From: Caulobacteraceae bacterium
GTDB taxonomy: Bacteria > Pseudomonadota > Alphaproteobacteria > Caulobacterales > Caulobacteraceae
Assembly: GCA_019748055.1 (NCBI GenBank)
Contig: JAIEQC010000008.1
Coordinates: forward strand, 60,894-124,893
Direction: 5' to 3'
DNA length: 64,000 bases
Below are positions 45,866-55,017 of this stretch, piece by piece (position 1 is the stretch's first letter; every line of letters begins with the position of its first letter). The translations under genes and the position numbers were made by a program. The notes under the pieces are model-generated. The model ran no database searches, was not told where the DNA came from, and saw only the letters and a program-made list of their open reading frames with translations.

Positions 45866-48066
45866 CCTTCCTCGATCGACCAGATGGCGAAGGCGTAGAC
45901 CAGGGCGACTTCCTTCAGATAGTCGAACCGGCCCGACGAGCCCGCGTGGCCAGCCTCCATGTTGATCTTCAGCAGCACCGGTTTGCCCGAGATCGTCGCC
46001 GGGCGCAGGCGCGCGACCCATTTCTGCGGTTCCCAATAGGTGACGCGTGGATCGGACAGCCCGCCGGTGGCCAGCACGGCCGGATAGGCCTGCGACTTCA
46101 CTTGGTCATATGGGCTGTAGCTGAACATGTAGTCGTAGGCCTCGGGGTCCTCGATCGGATTGCCCCACTCCGGCCATTCCGGGGGCGTCAGCGGCAGGGA
46201 GGTGTCGGACATGGTGTTGATCACGTCGACGAAGGGCACGTCGCCGATCACCCCGGCCCACAGGTCCGGCCTCATGTTGTTGACCGCTCCCATCAGCATG
46301 CCGCCGGCCGAGCCGCCGTGGGCGACGATCTTGCCGGCGCAGCCGTGGCCCGTGCGGATCAAGTGCTCGGCGCAGGCGATGAAGTCGGTGAAGGTGTTCT
46401 TCTTGGTCATCCGCCGCGCGGCCAGGAACCAGCCCCAGCCCTTGTCCGACCCGCCGCGGATGTGGGCGATGGCGTAGATCCAGCCGCGGTCGACCAGGCT
46501 CAGCCGGTTGGTCGAGAAGCCCGCCGCCATCGGGATGCCGTAGGAGCCGTAGCCGTACAGCAGCAGCGGCGCCGTGCCGTTCACCGGCGTGTCCTTGCGG
46601 CGCAGGATGGTGACCGGCACCAGCTCCCCGTCCGGCGCCGGGGCGTTGACCCGCTCGACGACGTAGTTCGCCGGATCGTGGCCCGACGGGATTTCCTGCA
46701 CCTTGCGCAGGGTCCGCTCGCGCGTCTTCAGGTCGTAGTCATAGGTCGAGGTCGGCGTCGACGGCGAGTTGTAGCCATAGCGCATGACCGTGGTCTCGAA
46801 CTCCGACGCCCCGGCCAGCGACAGGGAATAGGCCGGCTCGTCGACCGCGATCTCGTGCTCGGCGCCCGCGCGGTCGCGGATGACGATGCGGGTGTTGGCG
46901 TCGGCCCGCTCCTGCCGGGCGATGAAGTCCTTCACCAGCGAGACGCCCTCGATGTAGCGGCCGGGCGTGTGCGGGATCAGGTCGGTCCAGTTCGTCTTGC
47001 CCGGCGCGTCGGTCGGCGCCTCGCAGACCTTGAAGTCCTGGGCGCCGTCGGCGTTGGTATGGATGATCCAGCGGTCGCCCCAGTGGTCGGCGTCGTACTT
47101 GCGGGCCTCGACGCGCGGCTCGATCACCCGCGGCGCGGCCGTGGGATCGTCGCCGGGGATGAAGCGGCTCTCGGACGTTTCCTGATTCTGGATGCCGATG
47201 ATCAGGAAGCGGTCGTCGGACGTGCGCCCGACGCCGATGAACATGCCCTCGTCCTCTTCCTCATAGACGAGCGTCGTCTCGCCGCCGCGCGCGGGGCGTC
47301 GGAAGATCTTGTCCGGCCGGCCGTTGTCGTTGCGGTTGGTCCAGAAGATCCACCGGCTGTCCGGCGAGAAGGTGAAGCCGCCGGTGGACGATTCGATCGG
47401 CCCGCCGACCAGCTGACCCGTCGCCAGGTCCTTGACGTAGATCCGATAGACCTCCGACCCCTGCGCGTCCTCGGAATAGGCGAACAGGGCGTGGTCCGGG
47501 CTGGCCCCGGCCTGGCCGACGTCCGAATAGGCCTTGCCCTCGGCCAGGGCGTTGGCGTCCAGCAGAAGCTGCGGCGTCGGCGCGGTGACGAAGTTCTTGG
47601 TCACGACCTGCCCGTCCTGCATCCACGTGCCTTGGCGCTCCACGCGCATGTAGCGCGGGTGCTGGTCTCCGGTGCGGTATTCGGTGAAATACTCCCACGG
47701 ACCGCGGGCCGACGGCACGGACGAATCGTCCTGTTTGATCCGTCCCTTCATCTCCTCGAACATCTGGTTCTGGAGCGGCACGGTCGAGGCCATCATCGCC
47801 TCCCGATAGGCGTTCTCCGCCAGCAGGTTCTCCTTCACGTCCGCCTTGATCAGGGTCGGGTCGCGCAGCACCGCCTGCCAGTTGTCGTCCTTCATCCACT
47901 GGTACTCGTCGACCCGGGTGCGCCCGAGCTGTTCGATGGTGACCGGGATTTTCTTGGCGACGGGTGGGGTGGGCATCTGCGCTCCGGACGGGCGTGAAAG
48001 GGCAGGCCCCGCCACGGCGAGGCCTGCGGCGGCGGCGGTCGAGGCGATCAGGTCGCGACGGTTCAT
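45853..48066 (-). CDS. ptrB: Oligopeptidase B-like serine peptidase (S9A), Tat-exported
   Basis: 737 aa from the ATG at 48066. A Tat-like signal (NRRDLIASTAAAAGLAVAG) suggests export folded. The N-terminal seven-bladed propeller domain runs to about 430; the catalytic domain has the nucleophile in GGSAGGMLMGAV, with Asp and His near the end (EAGHAGSSGRFDYLKE). RIYEYQWMKDDN-like and YGYGSYGIPM motifs match S9A. It cleaves peptides after basic residues in known members. Confidence 0.92.
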   Translation of the reverse strand: MNRRDLIASTAAAAGLAVAGPALSRPSGAQMPTPPVAKKIPVTIEQLGRTRVDEYQWMKDDNWQAVLRDPTLIKADVKENLLAENAYREAMMASTVPLQNQMFEEMKGRIKQDDSSVPSARGPWEYFTEYRTGDQHPRYMRVERQGTWMQDGQVVTKNFVTAPTPQLLLDANALAEGKAYSDVGQAGASPDHALFAYSEDAQGSEVYRIYVKDLATGQLVGGPIESSTGGFTFSPDSRWIFWTNRNDNGRPDKIFRRPARGGETTLVYEEEDEGMFIGVGRTSDDRFLIIGIQNQETSESRFIPGDDPTAAPRVIEPRVEARKYDADHWGDRWIIHTNADGAQDFKVCEAPTDAPGKTNWTDLIPHTPGRYIEGVSLVKDFIARQERADANTRIVIRDRAGAEHEIAVDEPAYSLSLAGASEFETTVMRYGYNSPSTPTSTYDYDLKTRERTLRKVQEIPSGHDPANYVVERVNAPAPDGELVPVTILRRKDTPVNGTAPLLLYGYGSYGIPMAAGFSTNRLSLVDRGWIYAIAHIRGGSDKGWGWFLAARRMTKKNTFTDFIACAEHLIRTGHGCAGKIVAHGGSAGGMLMGAVNNMRPDLWAGVIGDVPFVDVINTMSDTSLPLTPPEWPEWGNPIEDPEAYDYMFSYSPYDQVKSQAYPAVLATGGLSDPRVTYWEPQKWVARLRPATISGKPVLLKINMEAGHAGSSGRFDYLKEVALVYAFAIWSIEEGWRA

Positions 48067-48145
48067 GACGGATTTCCCCCGAGGATGTGCCCTCAGGTTT
48101 CCGCCCCGCAAGCGGCGCCGTCAAATGAAGAAAGGGACAGGCGTC

Positions 48146-48640
48146 TCAGTAGGTCGAGCACTGGGCGATCAGGGCCGCGCGTTGCGGCCCCGGCAAGTGC
48201 CCCATGGCGGAGCCCGGATTGCCCCCGAAGGCGCGCATGATCTCCGACAGCTGGGCGTTGGAGCGCACGAACCCCTGCCGCCTCACGAACGAGGCGGCCC
48301 AGCAATCGGCCTGGCTCTCGCTGTGACCGGGCAGAAGGGCGTGGTGCGCGCACTCGTGCGCGAAGACGAACACCTGCACCAGCGGGGTCATCCGACGCAT
48401 GGCGTCCGGATTGAAGGCGATGAACATCGACCCGTTCGGATAGCGCCGGGCGATGGCGGCGTCGCCGATCGTGCGGTCGAAGTATATCGGCACCGCCATG
48501 TTCCGAAAGTCGCGGCAGCTCAGCTGCGTGCCGCCCACAGCGACGGACCAGTAGGGCCCCTGCTGCGCCCACGCCGGCACGGTCGGGCTCATGGACGCGA
48601 TCAGCGAAACCGCCGCGGCGACTGCAGCCAGCATCTTCAT
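48146..48640 (-). CDS. Secreted HExxH protein, putative metallopeptidase
   Basis: 164 aa from the ATG at 48640 behind GGGAGGGAC. A Sec signal (VAAAVSLIASMSPTVPAWAQ) is followed by a small domain with FVFAHECAHHALLPGHSESQADCWAASF, a zincin motif HExxH plus a downstream Glu that could be the third ligand. Four cysteines may form disulfides. It resembles short periplasmic M48-like proteins. Peptidase activity is inferred. Confidence 0.75.
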   Translation of the reverse strand: MKMLAAVAAAVSLIASMSPTVPAWAQQGPYWSVAVGGTQLSCRDFRNMAVPIYFDRTIGDAAIARRYPNGSMFIAFNPDAMRRMTPLVQVFVFAHECAHHALLPGHSESQADCWAASFVRRQGFVRSNAQLSEIMRAFGGNPGSAMGHLPGPQRAALIAQCSTY

Positions 48641-48720
48641 GTCGTCCCTCCCTCTCGGCCGCGACGACTGTGCCACGCGCGCTGGGCCCGGGACACCGAT
48701 TCAATCTGACGAGAAGGCGG

Positions 48721-48794
48721 TGGCTGGGGAACTAGGACTCGAACCTAGAATGACGGTACCAAAAACCGGAGTGTTACCATTACACCATTCCCCA
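48721..48794 (-). tRNA. tRNA-Gln (anticodon UUG)
   Basis: On the minus strand it starts TGGGGAATGGTGTAATGGTA, has the anticodon TTG in a TTTTGGT loop, T-loop GGTTCGAGTCC and encoded CCA (48723-48721). Length is 74 nt including CCA. It is transcribed away from tRNA-Pro. Confidence 0.93.
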
Positions 48795-48927
48795 GCAGGT
48801 CCGGCGCAACCCGCCGAGCGGCGGGAGGGCGGTCAGATACGCCAAGCGTTTTCGGGATGCAACAGGGCGCCGCACGCATCTTTCGACGCGCCGTCCGAAC
48901 AATCTCCGAAACCCGCCGAAAGGTCGC

Positions 48928-48956
48928 TTGCGGGGTATGGGGGGCGTCGCTATAAG
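48928..48956 (+). promoter_or_regulatory. Putative promoter of tRNA-Pro
   Basis: TTGCGG, 17-bp spacer, TATAAG, ending 13 bp before the tRNA. Its design matches that before the tRNA-Ser pair. The rest of 48795-48927 shows only a short GC-rich inverted repeat at about 48808-48823. Confidence 0.45.
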
Positions 48957-48969
48957 CCCGCCTCCAAGT

Positions 48970-49046
48970 CGGAGTGTGGCTCAGTCTGGTAGAGCACTGC
49001 GTTCGGGACGCAGGGGTCGCAGGTTCGAATCCTGCCACTCCGACCA
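48970..49046 (+). tRNA. tRNA-Pro (anticodon CGG)
   Basis: CGGAGTG pairs with CACTCCG, the anticodon CGG is at 49004-49006, T-loop GGTTCGAATCC and encoded CCA at 49044-49046. The structure is complete. Confidence 0.94.
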
Positions 49047-49163
49047 TTATTTCGGCGCTATGGCGCGGCCCGCGGGGCCTTGCTGCTTGAGCGCCGTCTT
49101 TTCCCGCAATCTCATCGCCGGCGATGCGGACGTTCCCGCCGTAGCGGATTTGCGAACTGCTCT

Positions 49164-49178
49164 TGCGATCAATTCGCA
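49164..49178. promoter_or_regulatory. Fur-like palindrome upstream of the iron ABC operon
   Basis: TGCGATCAATTCGCA has perfect 5-bp arms around an AT-rich centre, and another TTGCGA lies 13 bp upstream (49150-49155). It is 35 bp before the FbpA-type gene. Alphaproteobacterial Fur-family sites have this general form, so iron control is likely but unproven. Confidence 0.5.
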
Positions 49179-49213
49179 GAAGGCTTAGTCCGACGGCAGC
49201 AAAGGAGATGCCC

Positions 49214-50272
49214 ATGACGTTGCGACGGACCCTGATGGCCTGCATAGCCGCCCTCGCCCTGCCGCTGGCCGCCTGCGGCGATCAGGCGGACACGGCCAGG
49301 ACCGACGGCGCGTCGGGCGAGCGCGTGCTGAACCTCTACACGGCGCGGCATTACGACGGAGACCTGCAGGTCTATGCGGCGTTCGAAAAGGCGACGGGCA
49401 TCAAGGTCAACCGCATCGAGGGCAACGCCGACCAACTGATCGCCCGCATGGAGGCGGAAGGCGACGCCAGCCCGGCCGACGTCTTCATCACCGCCGACGC
49501 CGGCGCCCTGTGGCGGGCCCAGAACGCGGGATTGCTGCAGCCGATCACGTCCGAAACCCTGACGACCGCCATTCCGGCCGCCCTGCGCGAACCGGGCGGC
49601 CACTTCTTCGGCACCAGCCGCCGCGCTCGCGTGGTGGCCTATGACTCGACCAAGGTGCGTCCGGAAGAGGTCGACACCTATGAGGAGCTGGCCTCGCCGC
49701 GCTTCCGCGGCAAGTTGTGCGTGCGCTCGTCGGACAGCGTCTACAACCTGTCGCTGGTCGGCGCCCTGCTGGAGGCCTGGGGGCCCGAGAAGACCCGCCA
49801 GTGGGTCGAGGGCGTGGTCGCCAACATGGCCCGCCCGCCCGAGGGCGGCGATCGCGACCAGATCCGCGCCGTCGGCGCCGGGGTCTGTGAAGTGGCGATC
49901 ACCAACAGCTACTACTTCATCCGCATGGACCGCTCGACCGATCCGGCCGACGTGGCGCTGACCGACAAGGTCAAGCTGGGCTTCCCCTCGCTGAACGGAC
50001 AGGGCGCGCACGTGAACGTGTCGGGCGGCGGCGTGGCGAAGAACGCCCCGCACCGCGCGGAAGCCATCGCCTTCCTGGAGTTCCTGGCCTCGCCGGAAGC
50101 ACAGGTGCTGAACTCCGAGATGAACAACGAATTCCCGGCCGCGACCGGCGTGCAGGCCCCGGCCGGCGTCCGGGAGTTCGAAGGCTTCACCGCCAATCCG
50201 ATGAACGTCTCGGTCTATGGCCGCCGTCAGTCGGAGGCCCAGTCGATCATGACCGCGGCCGGGTGGCGGTAA
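49214..50272 (+). CDS. fbpA: Iron(III) ABC transporter substrate-binding lipoprotein
   Basis: 352 aa from the ATG at 49214 (AAAGGAG upstream; the ATG at 49208 is too close). The lipobox LPLAAC shows a lipoprotein. RVLNLYTARHYDGDLQVYAAFEKATGIKVN opens a type II periplasmic-binding fold; the tyrosine pair in AITNSYYFIRM is where FbpA/FutA proteins coordinate iron. It leads the operon with the permease and ATPase genes. Confidence 0.93.
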   Translation: MTLRRTLMACIAALALPLAACGDQADTARTDGASGERVLNLYTARHYDGDLQVYAAFEKATGIKVNRIEGNADQLIARMEAEGDASPADVFITADAGALWRAQNAGLLQPITSETLTTAIPAALREPGGHFFGTSRRARVVAYDSTKVRPEEVDTYEELASPRFRGKLCVRSSDSVYNLSLVGALLEAWGPEKTRQWVEGVVANMARPPEGGDRDQIRAVGAGVCEVAITNSYYFIRMDRSTDPADVALTDKVKLGFPSLNGQGAHVNVSGGGVAKNAPHRAEAIAFLEFLASPEAQVLNSEMNNEFPAATGVQAPAGVREFEGFTANPMNVSVYGRRQSEAQSIMTAAGWR

Positions 50273-51876
50273 GCTCCGACACGATCGAAACCGCATCGGC
50301 CCCCGTCGTCAGGCGGGGGCCGTCTCCGTTGCGCCTGCTCGGGCTGCTGGCCGCGCTGGTCGCGGTGCTGCCGCTGATCGGGGTCGTGGTCGCCGCCGTT
50401 TCGGGGCAGACGGCCGACATCGCCGCGACCGATCTCGCCCGATATGCCCTGACGTCGATCGCCCTCGCCGCGCTGGTCGGGGCGATCACCGCCGTGCTGG
50501 GTTCCGTCGCCGCCTGGCTGGTGGTGATGCATGAGTTCCCGGGGCGCGGCGTCTTCGCCTGGGCCCTGGCCCTGCCCTTCGCCATGCCGGCCTTCGCGGT
50601 CGCCTATGCCTATGCCGACCTGTTCGACGTGGCGGGCGAGCTGAACACCTGGCTGCGCGCGACCGCCGGATTCGCCCTGCCCTTCCAGATGCGCAGCCTG
50701 TGGGGCGCGGGCTTCATTCTGGGCTTCGCCTTCTTCCCCTATGTCTACCTGGCCATGCGCGCGGCGTTCGTGAACCTGCCGGTCCATGCGCTCGAGGCGG
50801 CGCGGAGTCTCGGCGCCTCGCCACGTCGCGCCTTCCTGAGCGTCGCCCTGCCCATGGCGCGGCCCGCGCTGGCGGCCGGCGTCGCGCTGGCGGTCATGGA
50901 GACCCTGGCCGACTATGGCGCGGTTCAATTTCTGAGCGTGCAGACGCTGACGACCGGCGTGGTGCGGGCCTGGTTCGTCTACGGCTCGCTGGCCTCGGCC
51001 GCCCAGTTCGCCCTGCCCCTGCTGGGCGCCGCGGCCCTTCTGCTGTGGATCGAGCGGGCCGGTCGTCGCAGCCGCGCCTATGGGACCGCCGGCGCGAAGT
51101 GGCGGCCGCTGCCGGTCACCCTTCTGACCGGAGCCCGGGCGGCGGCGGCTTTCGGATACTGCCTGCTGTTGCTGACGCTGGGCCTGCTCCTGCCCGCCGG
51201 CTGGCTGGCCTGGTCGTCCGTCGACGTTCAGCCCGACTGGCCGCGCCTGATCGAGGCGACCCGCAACACGCTGACGTTGGGCGTCGGCGGGGCCGTGGTG
51301 ACCGTGGTCCTCGCGACCGCGCTGGCGCTGGCCGCGCGCAGCCTGCCGTTGACGGCGCGGATCGCCAGCCTCGGCTACGCCACGCCGGGCGCGGTGATGG
51401 CCATCGGCCTGCTGCTGCCCGCCGCCTGGATATGGAGCGCCGTTCCCGAAGGATCGGGCAACGTGGTCGCCGGTCTGTCGCTGTTGCTCTACGCCTATGC
51501 CGCCCGGCTGATGGCCGCGGCGCTGGAACCGGTGGACGCCGGCCTGTCGCGCGTCACGCCGTCGATGATCCAGGCCGCGAGGGGTCTTGGAGCCAGCGAA
51601 GGCGCGGCCGCCTGGCGGGTCCAGCTGCCGATCGCCGCCCCGGCCCTGTTCACCGCCGCCATCGTGGTGCTGGTCGACGTGCTGAAGGAGCTGCCGGCCA
51701 CGCTGATCCTGCGGCCGTTCGACTTCGACACCCTGGCCGTCATCGCCGACAACTATGCGCGGGACGAGCGGCTGGCCAACGCGGGCTGGCCCTCGCTGAT
51801 CCTTGTGGCGCTGGCCCTGCCTCCCGTCATATGGCTGAGCCGCAAGGTGGCGCATGCGCGCCCGGGAAGCCCATGA
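50263..51876 (+). CDS. fbpB: Iron ABC transporter permease (fused, two BPD domains)
   Basis: 537 aa with about 12 membrane helices in two homologous halves. Each half has an EAA loop: ALEAARSLGASPRRAFLSVALPMARPAL and MIQAARGLGASEGAAAWRVQLPIAAPAL. The start is the GTG at 50263, overlapping fbpA by 10 bp. Its stop overlaps fbpC in ATGA form. Confidence 0.94.
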   Translation: MAVSSDTIETASAPVVRRGPSPLRLLGLLAALVAVLPLIGVVVAAVSGQTADIAATDLARYALTSIALAALVGAITAVLGSVAAWLVVMHEFPGRGVFAWALALPFAMPAFAVAYAYADLFDVAGELNTWLRATAGFALPFQMRSLWGAGFILGFAFFPYVYLAMRAAFVNLPVHALEAARSLGASPRRAFLSVALPMARPALAAGVALAVMETLADYGAVQFLSVQTLTTGVVRAWFVYGSLASAAQFALPLLGAAALLLWIERAGRRSRAYGTAGAKWRPLPVTLLTGARAAAAFGYCLLLLTLGLLLPAGWLAWSSVDVQPDWPRLIEATRNTLTLGVGGAVVTVVLATALALAARSLPLTARIASLGYATPGAVMAIGLLLPAAWIWSAVPEGSGNVVAGLSLLLYAYAARLMAAALEPVDAGLSRVTPSMIQAARGLGASEGAAAWRVQLPIAAPALFTAAIVVLVDVLKELPATLILRPFDFDTLAVIADNYARDERLANAGWPSLILVALALPPVIWLSRKVAHARPGSP

Positions 51877-52898
51877 GCGAGCAGGCGACGATCACGGTGC
51901 GGGGCGCGACCCGCCGCTATGGCCCGAAGACCGCCGTCGAGGGCGCGGACCTGGACCTGCGCGCCGGCCGCATCACCTGCCTTCTGGGCCCGTCCGGCTC
52001 GGGCAAGAGCACGCTGCTGCGGCTGATCGCGGGGCTGGAGCCGGTCGACGCCGGCGAGATCCGGGCGGGCGACGAGGTGCTGTCCGCCGCCGGCCGCACC
52101 GTGCCGCCGGAGGCGCGCGACGTCGGCCTTGTGTTCCAGGACTATGCCCTGTTCCCGCACCTGACCGTGCGCGACAACGTCGGCTTCGGCCTGCGTCACC
52201 TGCCCGCGACCGAGCGCAAGGCGCGCGTGCTGAAGGCGCTGACGGACGTCAAACTGGCCGACCGGGCGAAGTCCTGGCCCCACGCCCTGTCGGGCGGTGA
52301 GCAGCAGCGCGTGGCGCTGGCGCGCACGCTGGTGCGGGAGCCGCACACCGTCCTGCTGGACGAGCCCTTCTCCGGCCTCGACGCCCACCTGAAGTCGGAG
52401 GTGCGCGAGGGGCTGCTGGAGACGCTGAAGGCCGCCGGCGCCGCCGTGCTTCTGGTCACCCACGACGCGGGCGAGGCGCTGATGATGGCCGACGATCTGG
52501 TGCTTATGGACGGCGGCCGGGTCATTCAGTCGGGCGACCCGCAGGGGTGCTGGGCCCGACCGGCCTCGACCGCCGCCGCCCGCCTGCTGGGCGAGGTCAA
52601 TCGACTGCCTGCCGAGGTGGTCGCCGGCGTGGCTTCCACCCCGCTGGGTCAGGTGCCCGCGCCGGGTTTGCCCGACGGCCCCGCCGCCCTGCTGATCCGG
52701 CCCCAGCACATGACGCCGGGCGCCGAGGGGCTGGAGACGACGGTCGAGACCACCCGCTTCGGCGGCGCCTTCAGCGAGGTGGGTGCGCGCCTCGGCGAGG
52801 ACCGGGTGCATCTGCATGTGCCCGGCGTCATCGCCCGCCCCGGCGACGTGGTGCGCATTCGGGCCGACCTGTCGAAGGCCGTCGTGGTCGCCGACTAG
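51873..52898 (+). CDS. fbpC: Iron ABC transporter ATP-binding protein
   Basis: 341 aa from the ATG at 51873. Walker A GPSGSGKSTLLR, Q-loop VFQDYALFPHLTVRDN, signature ALSGGEQQRVALAR, Walker B TVLLDEPFSGLDAHLK, H-loop VTHDAGEA. A TOBE-like C-terminal domain starts near 250. The stop codon shares CTAG with the convergent ilvC stop. Confidence 0.95.
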   Translation: MSEQATITVRGATRRYGPKTAVEGADLDLRAGRITCLLGPSGSGKSTLLRLIAGLEPVDAGEIRAGDEVLSAAGRTVPPEARDVGLVFQDYALFPHLTVRDNVGFGLRHLPATERKARVLKALTDVKLADRAKSWPHALSGGEQQRVALARTLVREPHTVLLDEPFSGLDAHLKSEVREGLLETLKAAGAAVLLVTHDAGEALMMADDLVLMDGGRVIQSGDPQGCWARPASTAAARLLGEVNRLPAEVVAGVASTPLGQVPAPGLPDGPAALLIRPQHMTPGAEGLETTVETTRFGGAFSEVGARLGEDRVHLHVPGVIARPGDVVRIRADLSKAVVVAD

Positions 52899-53923
52899 TC
52901 CTTGGCCCGATCCGCCACCGCCTTCAGGTGCGCGCCCACAGCTTCGATCCGCCGCTCGCGCAGCGCCGCGCGCCGCGCCAGCAGGTCGGGTGATCCGGCG
53001 TCATGATCCCGCATCAGACGTCGCACGAAGTCTCCCGACTGAACCTCCTGTAAAACTTCGTCCATCGCGCCGCGGGATGCCTCGCCGATCACGCGCGGTC
53101 CGGTCAGATAGGCGCCGTACTCGGCCGTGTTGCTGATCTTCTCGAACGCGCCGGCCACGCCGCGCTCGAACATCAGGTCGGTGACGAGTTTGACCTCATA
53201 GAAGCACTCGAACCACGCCACCTCGGGCGGGTAGCCGGCGTTCACCAGCTTCATGAAGGCCGCGTCGATCAGCTCGGCCACGCCGCCGCACAGCACCACC
53301 TGCTCGCCGAACAGGTCGCTTTCGCACTCGTCGCGGAAGGTCGTCTCCAGAATGCCCTTGCGGCCGCAGCCCAGCGCCGCCGCATAGGACAGGCCTAGGG
53401 CGTGGGCCCCTCCCGTCGCGTCCTGATGCACGCCGAACAGGCAGAAGACGCCCTCACCCGCCTCGTACAAGTCGCGGATGCGCGGCCCGATGCCCTTGGG
53501 CGAGGCCAGGATGACGTCCAGATCGGGCCGGGGCTCGACCAGGCCGAACCGGACCGACAGGCCGTGCGCGAACACCAGCGCGGCGCCGGGCTTCATGGCG
53601 GGGGCCAGTTCGTCGCGCCACAGATCGCGGTGCGCCTCGTCCGAGACCATGACGGCCACCACGTCCGCCCCCGCCGCCGCCTGCCCCGCCGTCAGGACCT
53701 GAAACCCGTCGGCTTGCGCCTTCGCCCGCGTCGCCGATCCGGCCTTCAGTCCCACGACGACGTCGGTCACGCCCGAGTCGCGCAGGTTCAGCGCGTGCGT
53801 CCGCCCCTGGCTGCCGTAACCGATCACGGCCACGCGCCTTCCCCGGATGATCGAGAGATCGCAGTCGCGGTCATGGAAGACGGGGAGCGGGGCGCCTAGG
53901 TTCTGGGTCATGACCTCAGACAT
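52895..53923 (-). CDS. ilvC: Ketol-acid reductoisomerase
   Basis: 342 aa from the ATG at 53923 (GGAAGG upstream). The NADP motif is VAVIGYGSQGRTHALNLRDSG, with Arg where His is usual after GSQG. The metal ligands are kept: ESDLFGEQVVLCGG and WFECFYEVKLVTDLMFERG, then ISNTAEYGAYLTGPRVI. It is a class I enzyme of branched-chain amino-acid synthesis, without ilvBN or ilvD near it. It is somewhat divergent, so it could be a second copy. The 5' end overlaps the divergent DUF924 gene by 14 bp. Confidence 0.92.
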   Translation of the reverse strand: MSEVMTQNLGAPLPVFHDRDCDLSIIRGRRVAVIGYGSQGRTHALNLRDSGVTDVVVGLKAGSATRAKAQADGFQVLTAGQAAAGADVVAVMVSDEAHRDLWRDELAPAMKPGAALVFAHGLSVRFGLVEPRPDLDVILASPKGIGPRIRDLYEAGEGVFCLFGVHQDATGGAHALGLSYAAALGCGRKGILETTFRDECESDLFGEQVVLCGGVAELIDAAFMKLVNAGYPPEVAWFECFYEVKLVTDLMFERGVAGAFEKISNTAEYGAYLTGPRVIGEASRGAMDEVLQEVQSGDFVRRLMRDHDAGSPDLLARRAALRERRIEAVGAHLKAVADRAKD

Positions 53924-54461
53924 ATCGCCTTCCGACGTCGTCGCCTTCTGGAAAGAGGCGGGCCCCGGCAAATGGTTCAGGAAGGACGACGCCTTCGACG
54001 CCCTGTTCCGCCGGCGCTTCCACGACGCCCATGTCGCCGCCGCACGGCGCGAGCTGGATCACTGGACGGAAACGGCGGAAGGATCACTCGCCCTGCTGAT
54101 CCTGCTGGACCAGTTCCCGAGGAACGCCTTTCGCGACACGGGCCACGCCTTCGCGACCGACCCGCTGGCCCGCATGTTCGCCCGCCGCGCGCTGGACGCC
54201 GGACATGATCTTCAGATCGAGGGCGACATCCGCCGCTTCTTCTACCTGCCGCTGCAGCACTCCGAGGACATGGCCGATCAGGCGCGCCAGGTCGAGCTGT
54301 TCCAGACCCGCATGGAGCGCGAACCGAACGACCGCTGGGCCGAGCATCACCACGGCGTCGTCGCCCGCTTCGGCCGCTTCCCCCACCGCAACGCTGCGCT
54401 GGGCCGCGAGACGACGGCGGAGGAGGCCGCATTTCTGGAGGCGGACGGATTCAGCGGCTGA
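53910..54461 (+). CDS. DUF924 family protein
   Basis: 183 aa. VVAFWKEAGPGKWFRKDDAFDALFRRRF, LALLILLDQFPRNAFRDTGHAFATDPLA and FFYLPLQHSEDMADQ are DUF924 signatures (TPR-like helical fold). The molecular role is unknown. The start overlaps the ilvC start region on the opposite strand. Confidence 0.92.
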   Translation: MTSDISPSDVVAFWKEAGPGKWFRKDDAFDALFRRRFHDAHVAAARRELDHWTETAEGSLALLILLDQFPRNAFRDTGHAFATDPLARMFARRALDAGHDLQIEGDIRRFFYLPLQHSEDMADQARQVELFQTRMEREPNDRWAEHHHGVVARFGRFPHRNAALGRETTAEEAAFLEADGFSG

Positions 54462-54509
54462 TCCCGTTGGACAGTTCCGGACTGTCCAACTGTCCAACAC
54501 GGGGCGGGG

Positions 54510-54884
54510 TCAGAACAATTCGTTCCTCGCGGCGGCCTGGAGCAGCGATTGGTAAAGCCGCATCCACGACGCGGCCTCGGCCGGTTTGCCCGCCGTAAGC
54601 GCGAACCCGAGGCGAGCGCGGGCCAGGCCGGCCAGGTCCGCCACGTCCAGATCGTCGGGATCGGGCAACAAGACCGGCGGACCGTCGGCCTGGCGCGCGT
54701 CCGTACGACGCCACCCCTCGGCGGACGCCCGGGCCCAGAAGGTGGACTTGCCGAGTTCGTAACGGTCGCAGACGACGGCCGCGCTGTCCCCGCGCAGGAA
54801 ATCCTCGCGCGCCATGCGCCAGATTTCCTCGCTGCCGACGCGCGAGCCGATTGAGGGCGTTTCGTTCGGCAAAAGATCGGTCAT
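54510..54884 (-). CDS. Small HTH-like protein (terminase small subunit-like fold)
   Basis: 124 aa from the ATG at 54884 with GGAGGCTCC ahead. The N-terminal half ([39 protein letters not shown]) reads as a helix-turn-helix like those in TerS-like or transposase-like proteins: a helix, SAAxVCxRYxLGxSTFWxRAxxEGW. The C-terminal half is helical ([26 protein letters not shown]). It is probably a DNA-binding host protein. It is divergent from thyA; 54885-55017 contains only promoter space. Confidence 0.65.
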   Translation of the reverse strand: MTDLLPNETPSIGSRVGSEEIWRMAREDFLRGDSAAVVCDRYELGKSTFWARASAEGWRRTDARQADGPPVLLPDPDDLDVADLAGLARARLGFALTAGKPAEAASWMRLYQSLLQAAARNELF

Positions 54885-55017
54885 GGAGCCTCCGGAGGTC
54901 GAGGCGGCCATCATGGTGACGCCGTGCGTCAGAATCGGTCGCAGGCGAGCCTCGGACCTGTGGGCAAGGCGAATCACCGGGGTGCGGCGAACGCGAATCG
55001 CGGCCAATCTCCGGCCC

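Noticed and set aside
45946..47997. 683-codon open frame antisense to the oligopeptidase gene
   Set aside because: Arg/Asp/His-rich shadow, no domain; the minus-strand peptidase has all motifs.
50700..51872. N-terminal extension of the fbpC frame into fbpB
   Set aside because: The added residues are an out-of-frame reading of the permease; the ATG at 51873 begins the ABC domain properly.
54510..54884. A second prophage fragment (TerS-like fold)
   Set aside because: A single HTH-like gene with no integrase, terminase or repeats around it; more likely a host DNA-binding protein.
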